From an uncultured Mucispirillum sp. (GTDB taxonomy: Bacteria > Chrysiogenota > Deferribacteres > Deferribacterales > Mucispirillaceae): a stretch of 10,655 nucleotides of DNA. Position numbers and translations under genes: made by a program. Where the stretch lies: assembly GCA_910586745.1 (NCBI GenBank), contig CAJUJZ010000080.1, positions 1-10,655 on the forward strand, given 5' to 3'. Each line of letters opens with the position of its first letter. Within the stretch, counting starts at the first letter, position 1. The notes under the pieces were generated by a model. It ran no database searches, had not been told where the DNA came from, and worked only from the letters and a program-made list of their open reading frames with translations. Shown one piece after another: positions 1 to 7,899 of this stretch.

Positions 1-2
1 AA

Positions 3-149
3 CAGCCTTTTGCAATTTATTTTATAGCAGGTATTTTTACAGGTTTTGTTTTCATAATATGGGATAATCAGATGATAATGGCTAAACAGAAATATTTATC
101 AAAAGCATACCTTGTTGAAGATTATTTTGTGGACTTAATTTCAGGATAA
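3..149 (+). CDS. C-terminal end of a membrane protein (partial), paralogue of the next gene
   Basis: The reading frame is open from the left edge and ends at TAA 147-149, giving 48 residues; the start lies outside the window. It begins with a hydrophobic stretch (IAGIFTGFVFIIW) that should be the last membrane helix, followed by a charged helical tail ending VEDYFVDLISG. The tail matches the end of the 372-1142 protein in layout: helix, Trp-Asp, exactly 17 residues, Glu-Asp, then a hydrophobic helix. This makes the two likely tandem paralogues. I do not recognise a family with certainty. The frame is well supported, but the function is unknown. Confidence 0.7.
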   Translation, partial: QPFAIYFIAGIFTGFVFIIWDNQMIMAKQKYLSKAYLVEDYFVDLISG

Positions 150-202
150 ATAAAATATGGTAAATATTGATGCAGTAAATTTTAGAAATAATATAAGTCC
201 AA

Positions 203-228
203 TACATTATAATTATTAATATAATGTA
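203..228. repeat. Perfect 9-bp inverted repeat between the two membrane-protein genes
   Basis: TACATTATA (203-211) is the exact reverse complement of TATAATGTA (220-228), with an 8-base loop. It lies in the 222-bp AT-rich gap between the paralogous membrane genes. It could be a weak transcript-end hairpin or an operator. No T-run follows it, so I do not call it a terminator. Such repeats arise easily in DNA this AT-rich. Confidence 0.35.
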
Positions 229-292
229 GTAATTTATGCCATATATTTTGTTATGAAACTAAATAATACAAATGCAGAAAAAAATATTTAAA

Positions 293-322
293 AATAATTT
301 ATTCTGTTGAAGATAAATTATT
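293..322. repeat. Second 9-bp inverted repeat upstream of the 372 gene
   Basis: AATAATTTA (293-301) pairs exactly with TAAATTATT (314-322) around a 12-base loop. It sits 50 bp upstream of the membrane-protein start and could lie in its promoter or leader. No convincing -35/-10 pair was found in this gap. Chance occurrence is possible given the base composition. Confidence 0.3.
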
Positions 323-371
323 AGAAATTTTAGCACATTAATTATATTATATATATTGAGAGGTCATATAT

Positions 372-1142
372 ATGGTAAATCTGGTATATAATCAGCTGCA
401 TGAAAATATTTTAGAAAGGCAGAAAGTAGATAAGCCGATTATAAACTGGTTTCTGCTTACTTTTGTTTTAAGCTGGCTTACATTAGGCATTGCTTTAGTG
501 TATGTATTTATAAAGCGTATATTAAGGGTAGATAAGTATATAAGAAGAAAATATGAGTTTTTTGATATTGTAATCCATTTTATAGAGATTGAAGCAAATG
601 AACGAGGGTTTGATAATTATGAAATATATACTAAAGAGTTAAAGGGTAGGCTTGCAAGGTTTCAAAGGGAAGTGCGTCCCTTAATGCCTTTTGTAATAAA
701 AGCATTTATACCAGTTATCATATTCACTTTATTTGTAGCGTTTTTTATATTTTTTACTGGGTTATCAAATATATCTTCTGTAACATTAACAGCAGTGTTT
801 GTAATATGGGTAATTGATACAGCAGTAGTTGTATTAATATATATCTATAGAATGAATAAAATATGGGATGATGTGCAGCAGTTTGAAAGTGAGATGTATG
901 ATACTATAAGTCAGGTGTTTATATTACTTAAACTTCTTGACTATCCGATTATATACTGCACAGATCCAAGAATTAAAAAAGATTTTACTATTTATACTAT
1001 TTTAGGTTTTGTAACAGGCGGCATATGGTTTTTAGTATGGGATTATTATGTCCATACTGCACCAGATGATATGTACCAGACATTTCACAAGGCAGAAGAT
1101 ATTATGGTAGAAGTTGTAAAATTATGCTGTAAAAGGGATTAA
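372..1142 (+). CDS. Four-helix integral membrane protein of unknown function
   Basis: A 256-residue protein with hydrophobic helices at about 24-48, 108-129, 136-159 and 206-228, each flanked by charged amphipathic segments. Three of the helix-plus-tail units look alike: a TM helix running into a Tyr/Arg-rich turn, then an Asp/Glu-bearing helix (about 24-72, 136-188 and 206-251). This suggests an internally repeated fold. The LTLGIALVYVF and VTGGIWFLVWDYY stretches faintly recall DUF4234-type small membrane domains, but I would not assign that family without a profile search. GAGAGGT at 358-364 is a good ribosome binding site 7 bases before the ATG. Only 7 bases separate it from ribF, so it may be cotranscribed, but it is more likely linked to the paralogue on its left. 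No enzymatic motif is visible. Confidence 0.8.
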   Translation: MVNLVYNQLHENILERQKVDKPIINWFLLTFVLSWLTLGIALVYVFIKRILRVDKYIRRKYEFFDIVIHFIEIEANERGFDNYEIYTKELKGRLARFQREVRPLMPFVIKAFIPVIIFTLFVAFFIFFTGLSNISSVTLTAVFVIWVIDTAVVVLIYIYRMNKIWDDVQQFESEMYDTISQVFILLKLLDYPIIYCTDPRIKKDFTIYTILGFVTGGIWFLVWDYYVHTAPDDMYQTFHKAEDIMVEVVKLCCKRD

Positions 1143-1149
1143 TATTTAT

Positions 1150-2091
1150 ATGGAAGTTGTTTATGGACTTGAAAATTTATCTATAAAAGAAAGATGTGCA
1201 GTCTGTATTGGCAATTTTGACGGGCTGCATTTAGGGCATAGGCTTATAATATCAGTATTAAAAGAGGAGGCAGTGCAGCTTGGTTTAAAAAGTGTGATTA
1301 TGACATTTGAGCCGCATCCTTTTAAATATTTTAATAAGCCTATACAGCTTATTTCTACCCCTGCAAAAAGAAAGGATAAATTTTTAGAGCAGGAAACAGA
1401 TTATCTTGTAATTGCAGAGTTTAATGAAAGTCTTGCAGGTTTAAGCCCTGATCAGTTTGTAAAAGATATTCTTGTTGAAAAACTCCATGCAGCACTTGTT
1501 ATTGTAGGCACAGATTACAAGTTTGGAAGCGGCAAGTCTGGCAATACGGCACTTTTAGCACAGCTTGGTGAAAAATACAGCTTTAAGTGTATGTTTGCAC
1601 ATAAGCTGAAAGATAAAAATGGTATAGACATATCAAGCTCACAAATCCGTGCATTATTAGAGCAGGGACAGGTGGAAGAAGCCGGCAGATTTTTATCATG
1701 TCCTTACAGTTTAGAAGGTGAAGTTATCCATGGAGATAAAATGGGCAGAACTTTTGGATATCCTACTATGAATTTAAAAGCTGTAAATGAAATGATACCA
1801 GCTTTTGGAGTGTATGCTGCAAAAGTTAAAATAAAATATGAAATATATAATGCAATGGCATATATAGGCAAAAGACCTACTATAAATCATGGGCTTGAAT
1901 TAAGAGTGGAAGCAAATATTTTTGATTTTAATGAAGAAATTTATGGAGAATATGCAGAAATAATATTGTATAAATATATACGAAGTGATATAAAGTTTAA
2001 TTCATTTGATGAATTAATCGCTCAAATGGATAAAGATAAGGAAGAAATACAAGCATATTTTAAAAATATAGATAATTTAAAAAAATATTAG
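1150..2091 (+). CDS. ribF: Bifunctional riboflavin kinase / FAD synthetase
   Basis: Makes FMN from riboflavin and ATP, then FAD from FMN and ATP, in the cytoplasm. The 313 residues match the usual RibF length and two-domain order. The N-terminal nucleotidyltransferase domain shows GNFDGLHLGH (21-30, the HxGH-type nucleotide site), FEPHP (53-57), GTDYKFGSGKSGN (120-132) and ISSSQIR (161-167). The C-terminal flavokinase domain shows GRTFGYPTMN (199-208), IGKRPT (239-244) and VEANIFDF...YGE (253-267), where the Glu is the expected catalytic base. An AGGG at 1134-1137, inside the end of the upstream gene, is a modest ribosome binding site 12 bases before the ATG. It heads the tight ribF-rimO-bamD-serS run. 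Cofactor supply is its only evident link to the neighbours. Confidence 0.96.
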   Translation: MEVVYGLENLSIKERCAVCIGNFDGLHLGHRLIISVLKEEAVQLGLKSVIMTFEPHPFKYFNKPIQLISTPAKRKDKFLEQETDYLVIAEFNESLAGLSPDQFVKDILVEKLHAALVIVGTDYKFGSGKSGNTALLAQLGEKYSFKCMFAHKLKDKNGIDISSSQIRALLEQGQVEEAGRFLSCPYSLEGEVIHGDKMGRTFGYPTMNLKAVNEMIPAFGVYAAKVKIKYEIYNAMAYIGKRPTINHGLELRVEANIFDFNEEIYGEYAEIILYKYIRSDIKFNSFDELIAQMDKDKEEIQAYFKNIDNLKKY

Positions 2092-2099
2092 GAATATAA

Positions 2100-3413
2100 A
2101 TGAAGCAGAAAAAAATAAGTTATGTAAGTTTAGGCTGTGCAAAAAATCAAGTTGATTTTGAATATTTAATAGGCGAGCTTTCCAATGACGGATTTATTGC
2201 AGAAACTGACCCTGCAAAATGTGATGCTGTTATTATAAATACATGTGGTTTTATTGAGGTGGCAGTTAAAGAAGCTGTTGATAATATATTACAAATGGAA
2301 AACCTTATATCTAAAAAAGCAAAATTAATAGTTACTGGCTGCATGGTAGAAAGATATAAAGATGATATATTAAAAGAAATGCCTGAAATAGATTTTATTA
2401 CAGGTGTAGGCAAATTAAGTGAAGCAGCAGACTATTTACGCAAAGAGTTTAATGTAGAAAAACATGAGGGGCAGAATATAAGAGCAATCACTAATGCTCC
2501 ATATTATGCTTATGTAAAAATTAGTGAAGGCTGTAATAATACATGTGCATTCTGTGTTATTCCAAATATCCGTGGCAGACTTAAAAGCAGGACTATAGAA
2601 GATATTGAGCAGGAAATAGAATTTTTGTCAGAAAAAGGTGTAAAAGAGATTATTATTATAAGTCAGGATACAACTCAGTATGGTATGGATATATATGGGG
2701 AAGAAAAACTCATACCTCTTATGAAAAAATTGACAGTTAGATTTAGTAATCTGCTTTTTAGAATGCTTTATTTAAACCCTGAAGGTGTATCAGAAGAATT
2801 AATTAAGTTTGCAGCAGAAACAAAAAATGTTATTAAATATTTTGAAATACCTGTTCAGCATGCAAGTGATAAAATACTTACAAAAATGAGGCGTGCTTCT
2901 ACAAGGCAGGTTATAGATAATGTGTTTGACACAATAAGAAGGCTTTGCCCTGAAGCATTTATACGCACAACATTTATTGCAGGCTTTCCTGGAGAAACTG
3001 AAGAAGATTTTAATGAACTTTATAAATTTATAGAAGATAAAAAACCTGATTATGCCGGCTTTTTCCCATATTATAAAGAAGAAGGCTCTATTGCATATAA
3101 CTATAATGATGATATTGATGAAAAAACAAAAAAAGAAAGAATAAAAAAACTGCAGAGTCTGCAGAAGAAAAATACAAGTTCCAGATTAAGAGAATATAAA
3201 AAGAAAGAGTTTATCTGCTTTATAGATAAAGTAAATGATGATTTTGAATTTATTTTAGAGGGCAGGGCAGTATTTCAGGCACCAGATACTGATGGTAAAC
3301 TCTATGTAACAGACGGCATTGCAGATAATGGCAGCGGACCATATACATGTGTCATTAATAAAATAGCATATCCAGATATATATGTTACTTTCGTGGAGAA
3401 TAATAATGGCTAG
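2100..3413 (+). CDS. rimO: Ribosomal protein S12 methylthiotransferase RimO
   Basis: A radical-SAM enzyme that adds a methylthio group to the conserved aspartate of ribosomal protein S12. The N-terminal UPF0004 domain holds the auxiliary cluster cysteines C13 (in SLGCAKNQVD), C49 (NTCGF) and C81 (VTGCM). The radical-SAM core has the CxxxCxxC motif C145-C149-C152 (EGCNNTCAFC), followed by IPNIRGRLKSR, and a TRAM domain fills about 370-437. SLGCxKNxVD distinguishes RimO from MiaB and MtaB. The common VDSE is VDFE here, a small departure. At 437 residues it has normal family length. AGGA at 2090-2093 overlaps the ribF stop and lies 6 bases from the ATG. The last 8 bases overlap the lipoprotein gene, implying translational coupling. 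Confidence 0.95.
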   Translation: MKQKKISYVSLGCAKNQVDFEYLIGELSNDGFIAETDPAKCDAVIINTCGFIEVAVKEAVDNILQMENLISKKAKLIVTGCMVERYKDDILKEMPEIDFITGVGKLSEAADYLRKEFNVEKHEGQNIRAITNAPYYAYVKISEGCNNTCAFCVIPNIRGRLKSRTIEDIEQEIEFLSEKGVKEIIIISQDTTQYGMDIYGEEKLIPLMKKLTVRFSNLLFRMLYLNPEGVSEELIKFAAETKNVIKYFEIPVQHASDKILTKMRRASTRQVIDNVFDTIRRLCPEAFIRTTFIAGFPGETEEDFNELYKFIEDKKPDYAGFFPYYKEEGSIAYNYNDDIDEKTKKERIKKLQSLQKKNTSSRLREYKKKEFICFIDKVNDDFEFILEGRAVFQAPDTDGKLYVTDGIADNGSGPYTCVINKIAYPDIYVTFVENNNG

Positions 3414-4374
3414 ATTTTTATATATAATATTTATAATTTTTGCTTTATACGGTTGTGCAAAGGAGGTGGAGCTTGATAAGCCTGCAACATATTATGAAGA
3501 AATGGGTGATACTTTAGCATCTGAGGGTAAGTATGCTAAGGCTGCAGAAAGATATGAACAGGCTCTAGTGCGTGCAGAATCACCCGAATATGCAGCTGCC
3601 ATTCAGCTTGCACTTGCAGACAGCTACTTTTTAGCAGGTAAATATATAGATGCAATTCCTGTATATGAAGTATATTTAGAAGTATATCAAGGCTGGGAAA
3701 GTGCAAAACTTGCTACTGTCCGTGTTGGGCTTGCATACTTTAATTTAGTCCGTTATGCATCTCAGGACCAGACAAATACAGAGCGTGCATTATTTTATTT
3801 AGAAGAAGTAAAGAAAAAGTATCCTGATTTAGTAGAGGAATATGATGTTGATTTAAGAATACAGCTTTTGAGAGAGCGTCTTGCTAAAAAAGAAATGCAG
3901 ATAGCTTTTTACTATGCAAGAATATTAAAGCCAGAGCCGGAATTTTTAAGATACAAGTATGTTGTAACTCATTACAGTGATACAATATATTATGGTAAAG
4001 CAGTATATAAAGTAGTAAAACTGCTTTTAAAGAAAGATGAAGTAGACGAAGCAGAATATTATCTTTTAAAATTAATAAGTGATGATAAAGAAAATAAATT
4101 TGTGGAAAAGACTAAAGAATTAATAGATAAATATAAAGAGAAAAAAGAAAAAGAGCGTTTAAAAGCGATAGAAAAAGGCAGTAATGCTGAAAAGACTGAT
4201 AAAAATATTGAAGAAAAACCTGTAGAAACAGTAAATGAGCCTGCAGAAGTAAATCAGCAGGAAAATACAGCAGATGAAACTAAAATGCAGGAAAATCAAA
4301 AACAGCCAGTGCAGGCAGATGATAATAATACACAGTCTGTTCCAGCAGAAGCTGCACCAGAAGAAATGAATTAA
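3406..4374 (+). CDS. bamD: BamD-like outer-membrane assembly lipoprotein with TPR repeats and an acidic/Gln-rich tail
   Basis: Likely the BamD subunit of the beta-barrel assembly complex, tethered to the inner face of the outer membrane. From ATG 3406 the 322-residue protein has a hydrophobic signal (4-16) and lipobox ALYGC with lipidated Cys17. TPR-like repeats run from about 28 to 225 with BamD hallmarks: YYEEMGDTLASEGKYAKAAERYEQAL, then YASQDQTNTERALFYLEEVKKKYPD, then LRIQLLRERLAKKEMQIAFYYAR. Residues about 228-322 are a charged low-complexity tail rich in Lys, Glu, Gln and Pro, longer than in typical BamD. A longer reading frame starts at 3382, but ATG 3406 has GGAG 7 bases upstream and puts the signal peptide at the N-terminus. 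It overlaps rimO by 8 bases. Tyr at the -2 lipobox position is unusual. Confidence 0.82.
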   Translation: MARFLYIIFIIFALYGCAKEVELDKPATYYEEMGDTLASEGKYAKAAERYEQALVRAESPEYAAAIQLALADSYFLAGKYIDAIPVYEVYLEVYQGWESAKLATVRVGLAYFNLVRYASQDQTNTERALFYLEEVKKKYPDLVEEYDVDLRIQLLRERLAKKEMQIAFYYARILKPEPEFLRYKYVVTHYSDTIYYGKAVYKVVKLLLKKDEVDEAEYYLLKLISDDKENKFVEKTKELIDKYKEKKEKERLKAIEKGSNAEKTDKNIEEKPVETVNEPAEVNQQENTADETKMQENQKQPVQADDNNTQSVPAEAAPEEMN

Positions 4375-4400
4375 TAATAAGATAATATAAAGGTGAAAAT

Positions 4401-5672
4401 ATGTTAGATATAAAATTTATCATCAGTAATTTAGAAGAAGTAAAAGAAAAAACAAAAGCAAGAAATTATTTATTTGATTTTGACAGCCTTATTCAAAAAG
4501 ATGCTTTAAGAAAATCAGTGATTAATGAAGTGGAAAAATTAAAAGCAGATAGAAATGCTATATCAAAACAGGTAGGCATATTAAAAAGAGAAGGTAAAGA
4601 TACTACTGATCTGCAGGAACAGGTAAAAAGAGATGCAGGTAAAATGCAGGAACTTGACAGTAAGTTAGCAGAAATAGATGAAGAAATACGCAGTATGCTT
4701 TTAAATATTCCTAACATTATAGATGATACAACACCAATAGGCAAAGATGAAACAGAAAATGTATTGGTTAAAAAATGGGGTGAGCCAAGAATATTTGACT
4801 TTGAACCTAAAAACCACTGGGATATAGGTGCAGATTTAGGAATAATAGATTTTGAAAGGGGGGTAAAAATAGCTGAGTCCCGCTTTAATGTTTTGGCAGG
4901 TATTGGTGCAAGGCTTGATAGAGCTATTTCATCATTTATGCTTGATATGCATAGAGATAAAGGCTACATAGAAATGAGTGTGCCTTATCTTGTTAATACA
5001 AAATCTATGATAGGTACAGGTCAGCTTCCAAAATTTGCAGAAGAAGCTTATGTATGCGAAAGAGATAACTTATATCTTATCTCTACAGCAGAAATTCCTG
5101 TTACTAACCTATATTCAGATGAAATATTAGATGTAAAACAGCTTCCCGTAAAAAATACATCTCTTACAGCATGTTTTAGGAGAGAGGCTGGCAGTTATGG
5201 TAAAGATACAAAAGGACTTATAAGAAACCATCAGTTTAATAAAGTAGAACTTGTAAAAATATGTGCTCAAGATAAATCAGTAGAAGAACATGAAAGCTTA
5301 ACTCATGATGCAGAAATGGTGCTTCAGGCATTAAATCTGCCTTATAGAGTTATGGCATTAAGTTCTGGTGATTTAGGTTTTTCAAGTGCTAAAACTTACG
5401 ATTTAGAAGTATGGCTTCCAGGGCAGAACTGTTACAGAGAAATATCTTCATGCTCTAACTTTAAAGACTTTCAAGCAAGGCGTGCAAATATCCGCTACAG
5501 AGATGCAGACGGTAAAGTAAAATTTGCTCATACATTAAACGGTTCTGGTCTTGCAGTGGGCAGAACTCTTGTGGCAGTGCTTGAAAACTATCAGAATGCA
5601 GACGGCTCTGTTACAATTCCAGAAGCACTTCGCCCATATTTAGGCGGACTTGATATTATTAAAAAAGGATAA
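4401..5672 (+). CDS. serS: Seryl-tRNA synthetase
   Basis: Charges tRNA-Ser (and tRNA-Sec where present) with serine in the cytoplasm; class II, homodimeric. At 423 residues it has normal length. Residues about 30-100 are the charged antiparallel coiled-coil arm that grips the long variable arm of tRNA-Ser. The catalytic domain shows STAEIP (228-233, serine binding), motif 2 FRREAGSYGKDTKGLIRNHQF (259-279), LSSGDLGFSSAKTYDLEVWLP (320-340) and motif 3 NGSGLAVGRTLVAVLEN (380-396). AAAGGTG at 4389-4395 precedes the ATG by 5 bases. It lies 26 bases after bamD and its last codons contain the ribosome binding site of the next gene, so it belongs to the same transcript. Confidence 0.97.
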   Translation: MLDIKFIISNLEEVKEKTKARNYLFDFDSLIQKDALRKSVINEVEKLKADRNAISKQVGILKREGKDTTDLQEQVKRDAGKMQELDSKLAEIDEEIRSMLLNIPNIIDDTTPIGKDETENVLVKKWGEPRIFDFEPKNHWDIGADLGIIDFERGVKIAESRFNVLAGIGARLDRAISSFMLDMHRDKGYIEMSVPYLVNTKSMIGTGQLPKFAEEAYVCERDNLYLISTAEIPVTNLYSDEILDVKQLPVKNTSLTACFRREAGSYGKDTKGLIRNHQFNKVELVKICAQDKSVEEHESLTHDAEMVLQALNLPYRVMALSSGDLGFSSAKTYDLEVWLPGQNCYREISSCSNFKDFQARRANIRYRDADGKVKFAHTLNGSGLAVGRTLVAVLENYQNADGSVTIPEALRPYLGGLDIIKKG

Positions 5673-5677
5673 TATTA

Positions 5678-6340
5678 GTGCCTGTTTTATATGTTGCAGG
5701 GGTATCTATCAGTGAAAATGTGAAAGATATCCCTGAAAAAACATTAAAAATAATAAGCAGGTGCAGTGTAGCAGTTGGTGAAGAAAGAAAAGTATCTTTA
5801 AAGCTTTTAAATGCAGCTTCAAGCCATGCAGAGCTTTATTTGATAAATGAGCATACAGAAGACAATCAAAGGTATGAAGCATTAAATGCTGTTGCACAGG
5901 CAGAGTATTCTGTATTTTTTTCAGATGCAGGAACACCATGTATTTCTGACCCAGATTATAAGTTTATAAGTATGTGCAGAGATAAAGGGATTATAATAAA
6001 AAGCCTGCCAGGGCCAAGCTCCATAACTTCTGCAATAAGTGTATCAGGCATTAATGCTAAAACATTCTTTTTTGCAGGTTTTCCGCCAAGAGAACAGGAA
6101 AAGCGTAGAAAGTTTTTTGAGCATATTGAAAAAAGCAGTGCTACTAATGTATTTATGGAGCGTCCCTATGCTCTTTCTGCTACTCTGAAAGATATATCAT
6201 TTTTTAAAAGAAAAGTAAGTATTTCATTAAACTTAGGCTGTGAAAATGAGGCTACATATTATGATTACCCTAATAAGCTTTTAGAAAAGCTTAATGGAGT
6301 GAAAGCACCGTTTGTTATAGTAGTCAGTGGAAAAAAATAA
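5678..6340 (+). CDS. Short RsmI-like SAM-dependent methyltransferase (tetrapyrrole methylase family)
   Basis: A 220-residue protein with the tetrapyrrole-methylase fold shared by RsmI, the 16S rRNA C1402 2'-O-methyltransferase. Landmarks run in RsmI order: LYVAGVSISENVKDI (4-18) in place of the usual TPIGNLxDI, GEERKVSLKLLN (34-45), FSDAGTPCISDPDY (81-94), PGPSSITSAISVSG (111-124, SAM binding), FFAGFPPREQEKRR (131-144) and ERPYAL (161-166) in place of YESPHRL. RsmI is normally about 270-290 residues, and this protein stops where its C-terminal extension would begin. The start is GTG, supported by AAAGGAT (5664-5670) 7 bases upstream, inside the end of serS. Substrate unknown: it may be a reduced RsmI or a paralogue with another rRNA or small-molecule target. 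Confidence 0.8.
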   Translation: MPVLYVAGVSISENVKDIPEKTLKIISRCSVAVGEERKVSLKLLNAASSHAELYLINEHTEDNQRYEALNAVAQAEYSVFFSDAGTPCISDPDYKFISMCRDKGIIIKSLPGPSSITSAISVSGINAKTFFFAGFPPREQEKRRKFFEHIEKSSATNVFMERPYALSATLKDISFFKRKVSISLNLGCENEATYYDYPNKLLEKLNGVKAPFVIVVSGKK

Positions 6341-6384
6341 TATAGATATTGTGTAGTATATAGTAGACTTTTACAATTTTCCCC

Positions 6385-6413
6385 TTGTCAAAACAATTTA
6401 AATATATTATGTT
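6385..6413 (+). promoter_or_regulatory. Candidate sigma-70-type promoter for the FabH-like gene
   Basis: TTGTCA (6385-6390) and TATGTT (6408-6413) are separated by 17 bases, in the gap after the methyltransferase gene and about 125 bases before the FabH-like start. The -35 differs from consensus at one position and the -10 at two. The long leader leaves room for regulation, but no riboswitch was recognised. Confidence 0.45.
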
Positions 6414-6422
6414 TATGGGTTA

Positions 6423-6436
6423 ATAACGAAAGTTAT
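6423..6436. other. Small hairpin with GAAA loop in the leader of the FabH-like gene
   Basis: ATAAC (6423-6427) pairs with GTTAT (6432-6436) around a GAAA tetraloop, followed by a T-rich stretch (6439-6453). It could be a weak terminator for the upstream operon or a leader structure. The stem is only 5 bp and mostly A-T, so the call is tentative. Confidence 0.25.
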
Positions 6437-6536
6437 CATTTTTGTTTTTATTTGTGGCACAATTTTTTAAAAAACTAAACTATTTTATTTTGTCTTTATC
6501 TGCCACGCCATTATTTTTTATATGAGGTTTTTTGTT

Positions 6537-7562
6537 ATGGCGAAACGAGCTTATATTAAGCACATTACATCTTACTACCCAAATAACTTTGAGTTTAATA
6601 ACCCAGAGAACCGTATTACAAGTAAAATAGGGGTATCAAGGCGTCCTATTGCACTTCCAAACGAATGTGCATCAGATCTAGCTGTAGAAGCAGCAAAAAT
6701 TATGTTTGAAAAATATAATGTGAATAAGGAAGATATTGATGCTCTTATATTATGCACAGAAACACCAGACCATATTATGCCGTCTACATCATGTATTATT
6801 CACGGTAGACTTGGTTTAAAAACAAACTGTATGTGCCTTGATTACAACCATGGCTGCACAGGTTATATTTATGGTCTTTCTATATCTAAAGCATTAATAG
6901 AATCAGGACAGGCAAATAATGTTTTACTGCTTACTGCAGATACATTAAGCAAACTTATTCACCCAAAAGATATGAGAACTAAACCGCTTTTTGGTGATGC
7001 TGCTGCTGCTACATTACTTTCTTCTACATATTCAAGAATAGAATATCTTCGTGGGTTTCAGTTTGGTACAAATGGCGTAGATTTTATGAAAATCATCGTA
7101 AACTATGGTATGATGAGAATGAAATATGCCTCAAAAGAAGAAGCATTTAGAGAGATAGAAGACCAGTATGGTAATGTAAGAACAGATGCTACTGTATACA
7201 TGGATGGTAAAGGAGTTGTGCAGTTTACTCAAACAGTAGTGCCGCCAATGCTTAAATCTATTTTAGAAAGCAATATGCTTTCTCTTGATGATATAGATAA
7301 CTTTATTTTCCATCAGGCAAATAAATTTATGCTGCAGACTATCCAAAAAGCCTGCAAAATACCAGATGACGGCAGATATTTTAACGACTGTGAAGATACT
7401 GGTAACACTGCGTCTGCTACTATACCTATAGCTATTAATAAAATGCAGTCATTAAATATTCCTCTTGGCAGAAGGGTATTACTAATGGGTTTTGGGGTTG
7501 GTTTAAGCTGGGGCGGATGTATTGCAGATTTATCACTTATGAACCCGGAAGAAGAAATTTAA
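6537..7562 (+). CDS. 3-oxoacyl-ACP synthase III family protein (FabH-like)
   Basis: A thiolase-fold condensing enzyme of the KASIII family, which joins an acyl-CoA or other acyl donor to malonyl-ACP. From ATG 6537 it has 341 residues with the full Cys-His-Asn triad: C107 (NHGCTGYIYGLS), H259 (FHQANKFM) and N290 (TGNTASATIP). The C-terminal GFGVGLSWGG loop is also typical. The N-terminal region is shorter than in classic FabH and lacks the DEWI segment, and an extra segment around 190-222 (MMRMKYASKEEAFREIE) is unlike housekeeping FabH. The substrate may therefore differ, as in KASIII proteins tied to glycan or specialised lipid synthesis. An ATG at 6522 is in frame, but TGAGGT ending 9 bases before 6537 favours the later start. 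It appears monocistronic, with its own promoter. Confidence 0.88.
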   Translation: MAKRAYIKHITSYYPNNFEFNNPENRITSKIGVSRRPIALPNECASDLAVEAAKIMFEKYNVNKEDIDALILCTETPDHIMPSTSCIIHGRLGLKTNCMCLDYNHGCTGYIYGLSISKALIESGQANNVLLLTADTLSKLIHPKDMRTKPLFGDAAAATLLSSTYSRIEYLRGFQFGTNGVDFMKIIVNYGMMRMKYASKEEAFREIEDQYGNVRTDATVYMDGKGVVQFTQTVVPPMLKSILESNMLSLDDIDNFIFHQANKFMLQTIQKACKIPDDGRYFNDCEDTGNTASATIPIAINKMQSLNIPLGRRVLLMGFGVGLSWGGCIADLSLMNPEEEI

Positions 7563-7581
7563 AATTTTTTTAAAAAAGTTA

Positions 7582-7610
7582 TTGACAACTTAAATAAAAT
7601 ATGGTTTACT
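7582..7610 (+). promoter_or_regulatory. Promoter of the tRNA-Asn gene
   Basis: A perfect -35 TTGACA (7582-7587) is followed by a 17-base spacer and TTTACT (7605-7610), placing transcription start about 25-30 bases before the tRNA. It lies just after the stop of the FabH-like gene, so the tRNA is likely transcribed independently. Confidence 0.65.
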
Positions 7611-7644
7611 TTTCAGACATTGAGAGGGTAACCTTTTCAGATAT

Positions 7645-7717
<73 letters not shown>

Positions 7718-7728
7718 CTTTCTTTATA

Positions 7729-7757
7729 CCTTATTGATAGTTTACTATTAATAAAGG
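7729..7757. other. Hairpin just after tRNA-Asn
   Basis: CCTTATTGATAG (7729-7740) and CTATTAATAAAGG (7745-7757) form a 12-bp stem with one bulge, one G-T pair and a TTTA loop. It is positioned to end the tRNA transcript, but no T-run follows, so a processing or recombination-related role is equally possible. Confidence 0.4.
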
Positions 7758-7766
7758 GTTATTATT

Positions 7767-7851
7767 AGCTAGAAGCAAATTTATAATTGTTTCGCAAATC
7801 TTTATAACTTCCTAGCTTTTAGTTATCAGTTTTACCCCTAACTTTTAGGGG
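7767..7851 (+). promoter_or_regulatory. Structured leader with sequestered ribosome binding site upstream of the 7858/7900 gene
   Basis: AGCTAGAAG (7767-7775) can pair with CTTCCTAGCT (7808-7817) with one bulge. Further on, CCCCTAA (7835-7841) pairs perfectly with TTAGGGG (7845-7851) around a CTT loop, burying a GGGGG ribosome binding site (7848-7852). Between the arms, GCAAAT-TTATAA (from 7775) and GCAAATCTTTATAA (from 7794) form an imperfect direct repeat. The buried GGGGG recalls the small hydrophobic ORF at 8943, where GGGGG also lies in a stem. Confidence 0.4.
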
Positions 7852-7899
7852 GTGCATTTGACACTACAATTTATCAATTATCTCTTTTGGTGGTTCTAT

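Noticed and set aside
2147..2413. Minus-strand open frame within rimO
   Set aside because: It lies wholly inside the strongly supported rimO gene and has no recognisable protein features. The minus-strand frames at 4493-4744, 5709-5939 and 6575-6757 are rejected for the same reason.
3382..3405. Upstream ATG 3382 as the start of the BamD-like gene
   Set aside because: It would add eight residues before the signal peptide and has no ribosome binding site, whereas ATG 3406 has GGAG at good spacing.
6341..6536. Riboswitch in the leader of the FabH-like gene
   Set aside because: Only a 5-bp hairpin and T-rich sequence are visible, with no conserved aptamer-like core.
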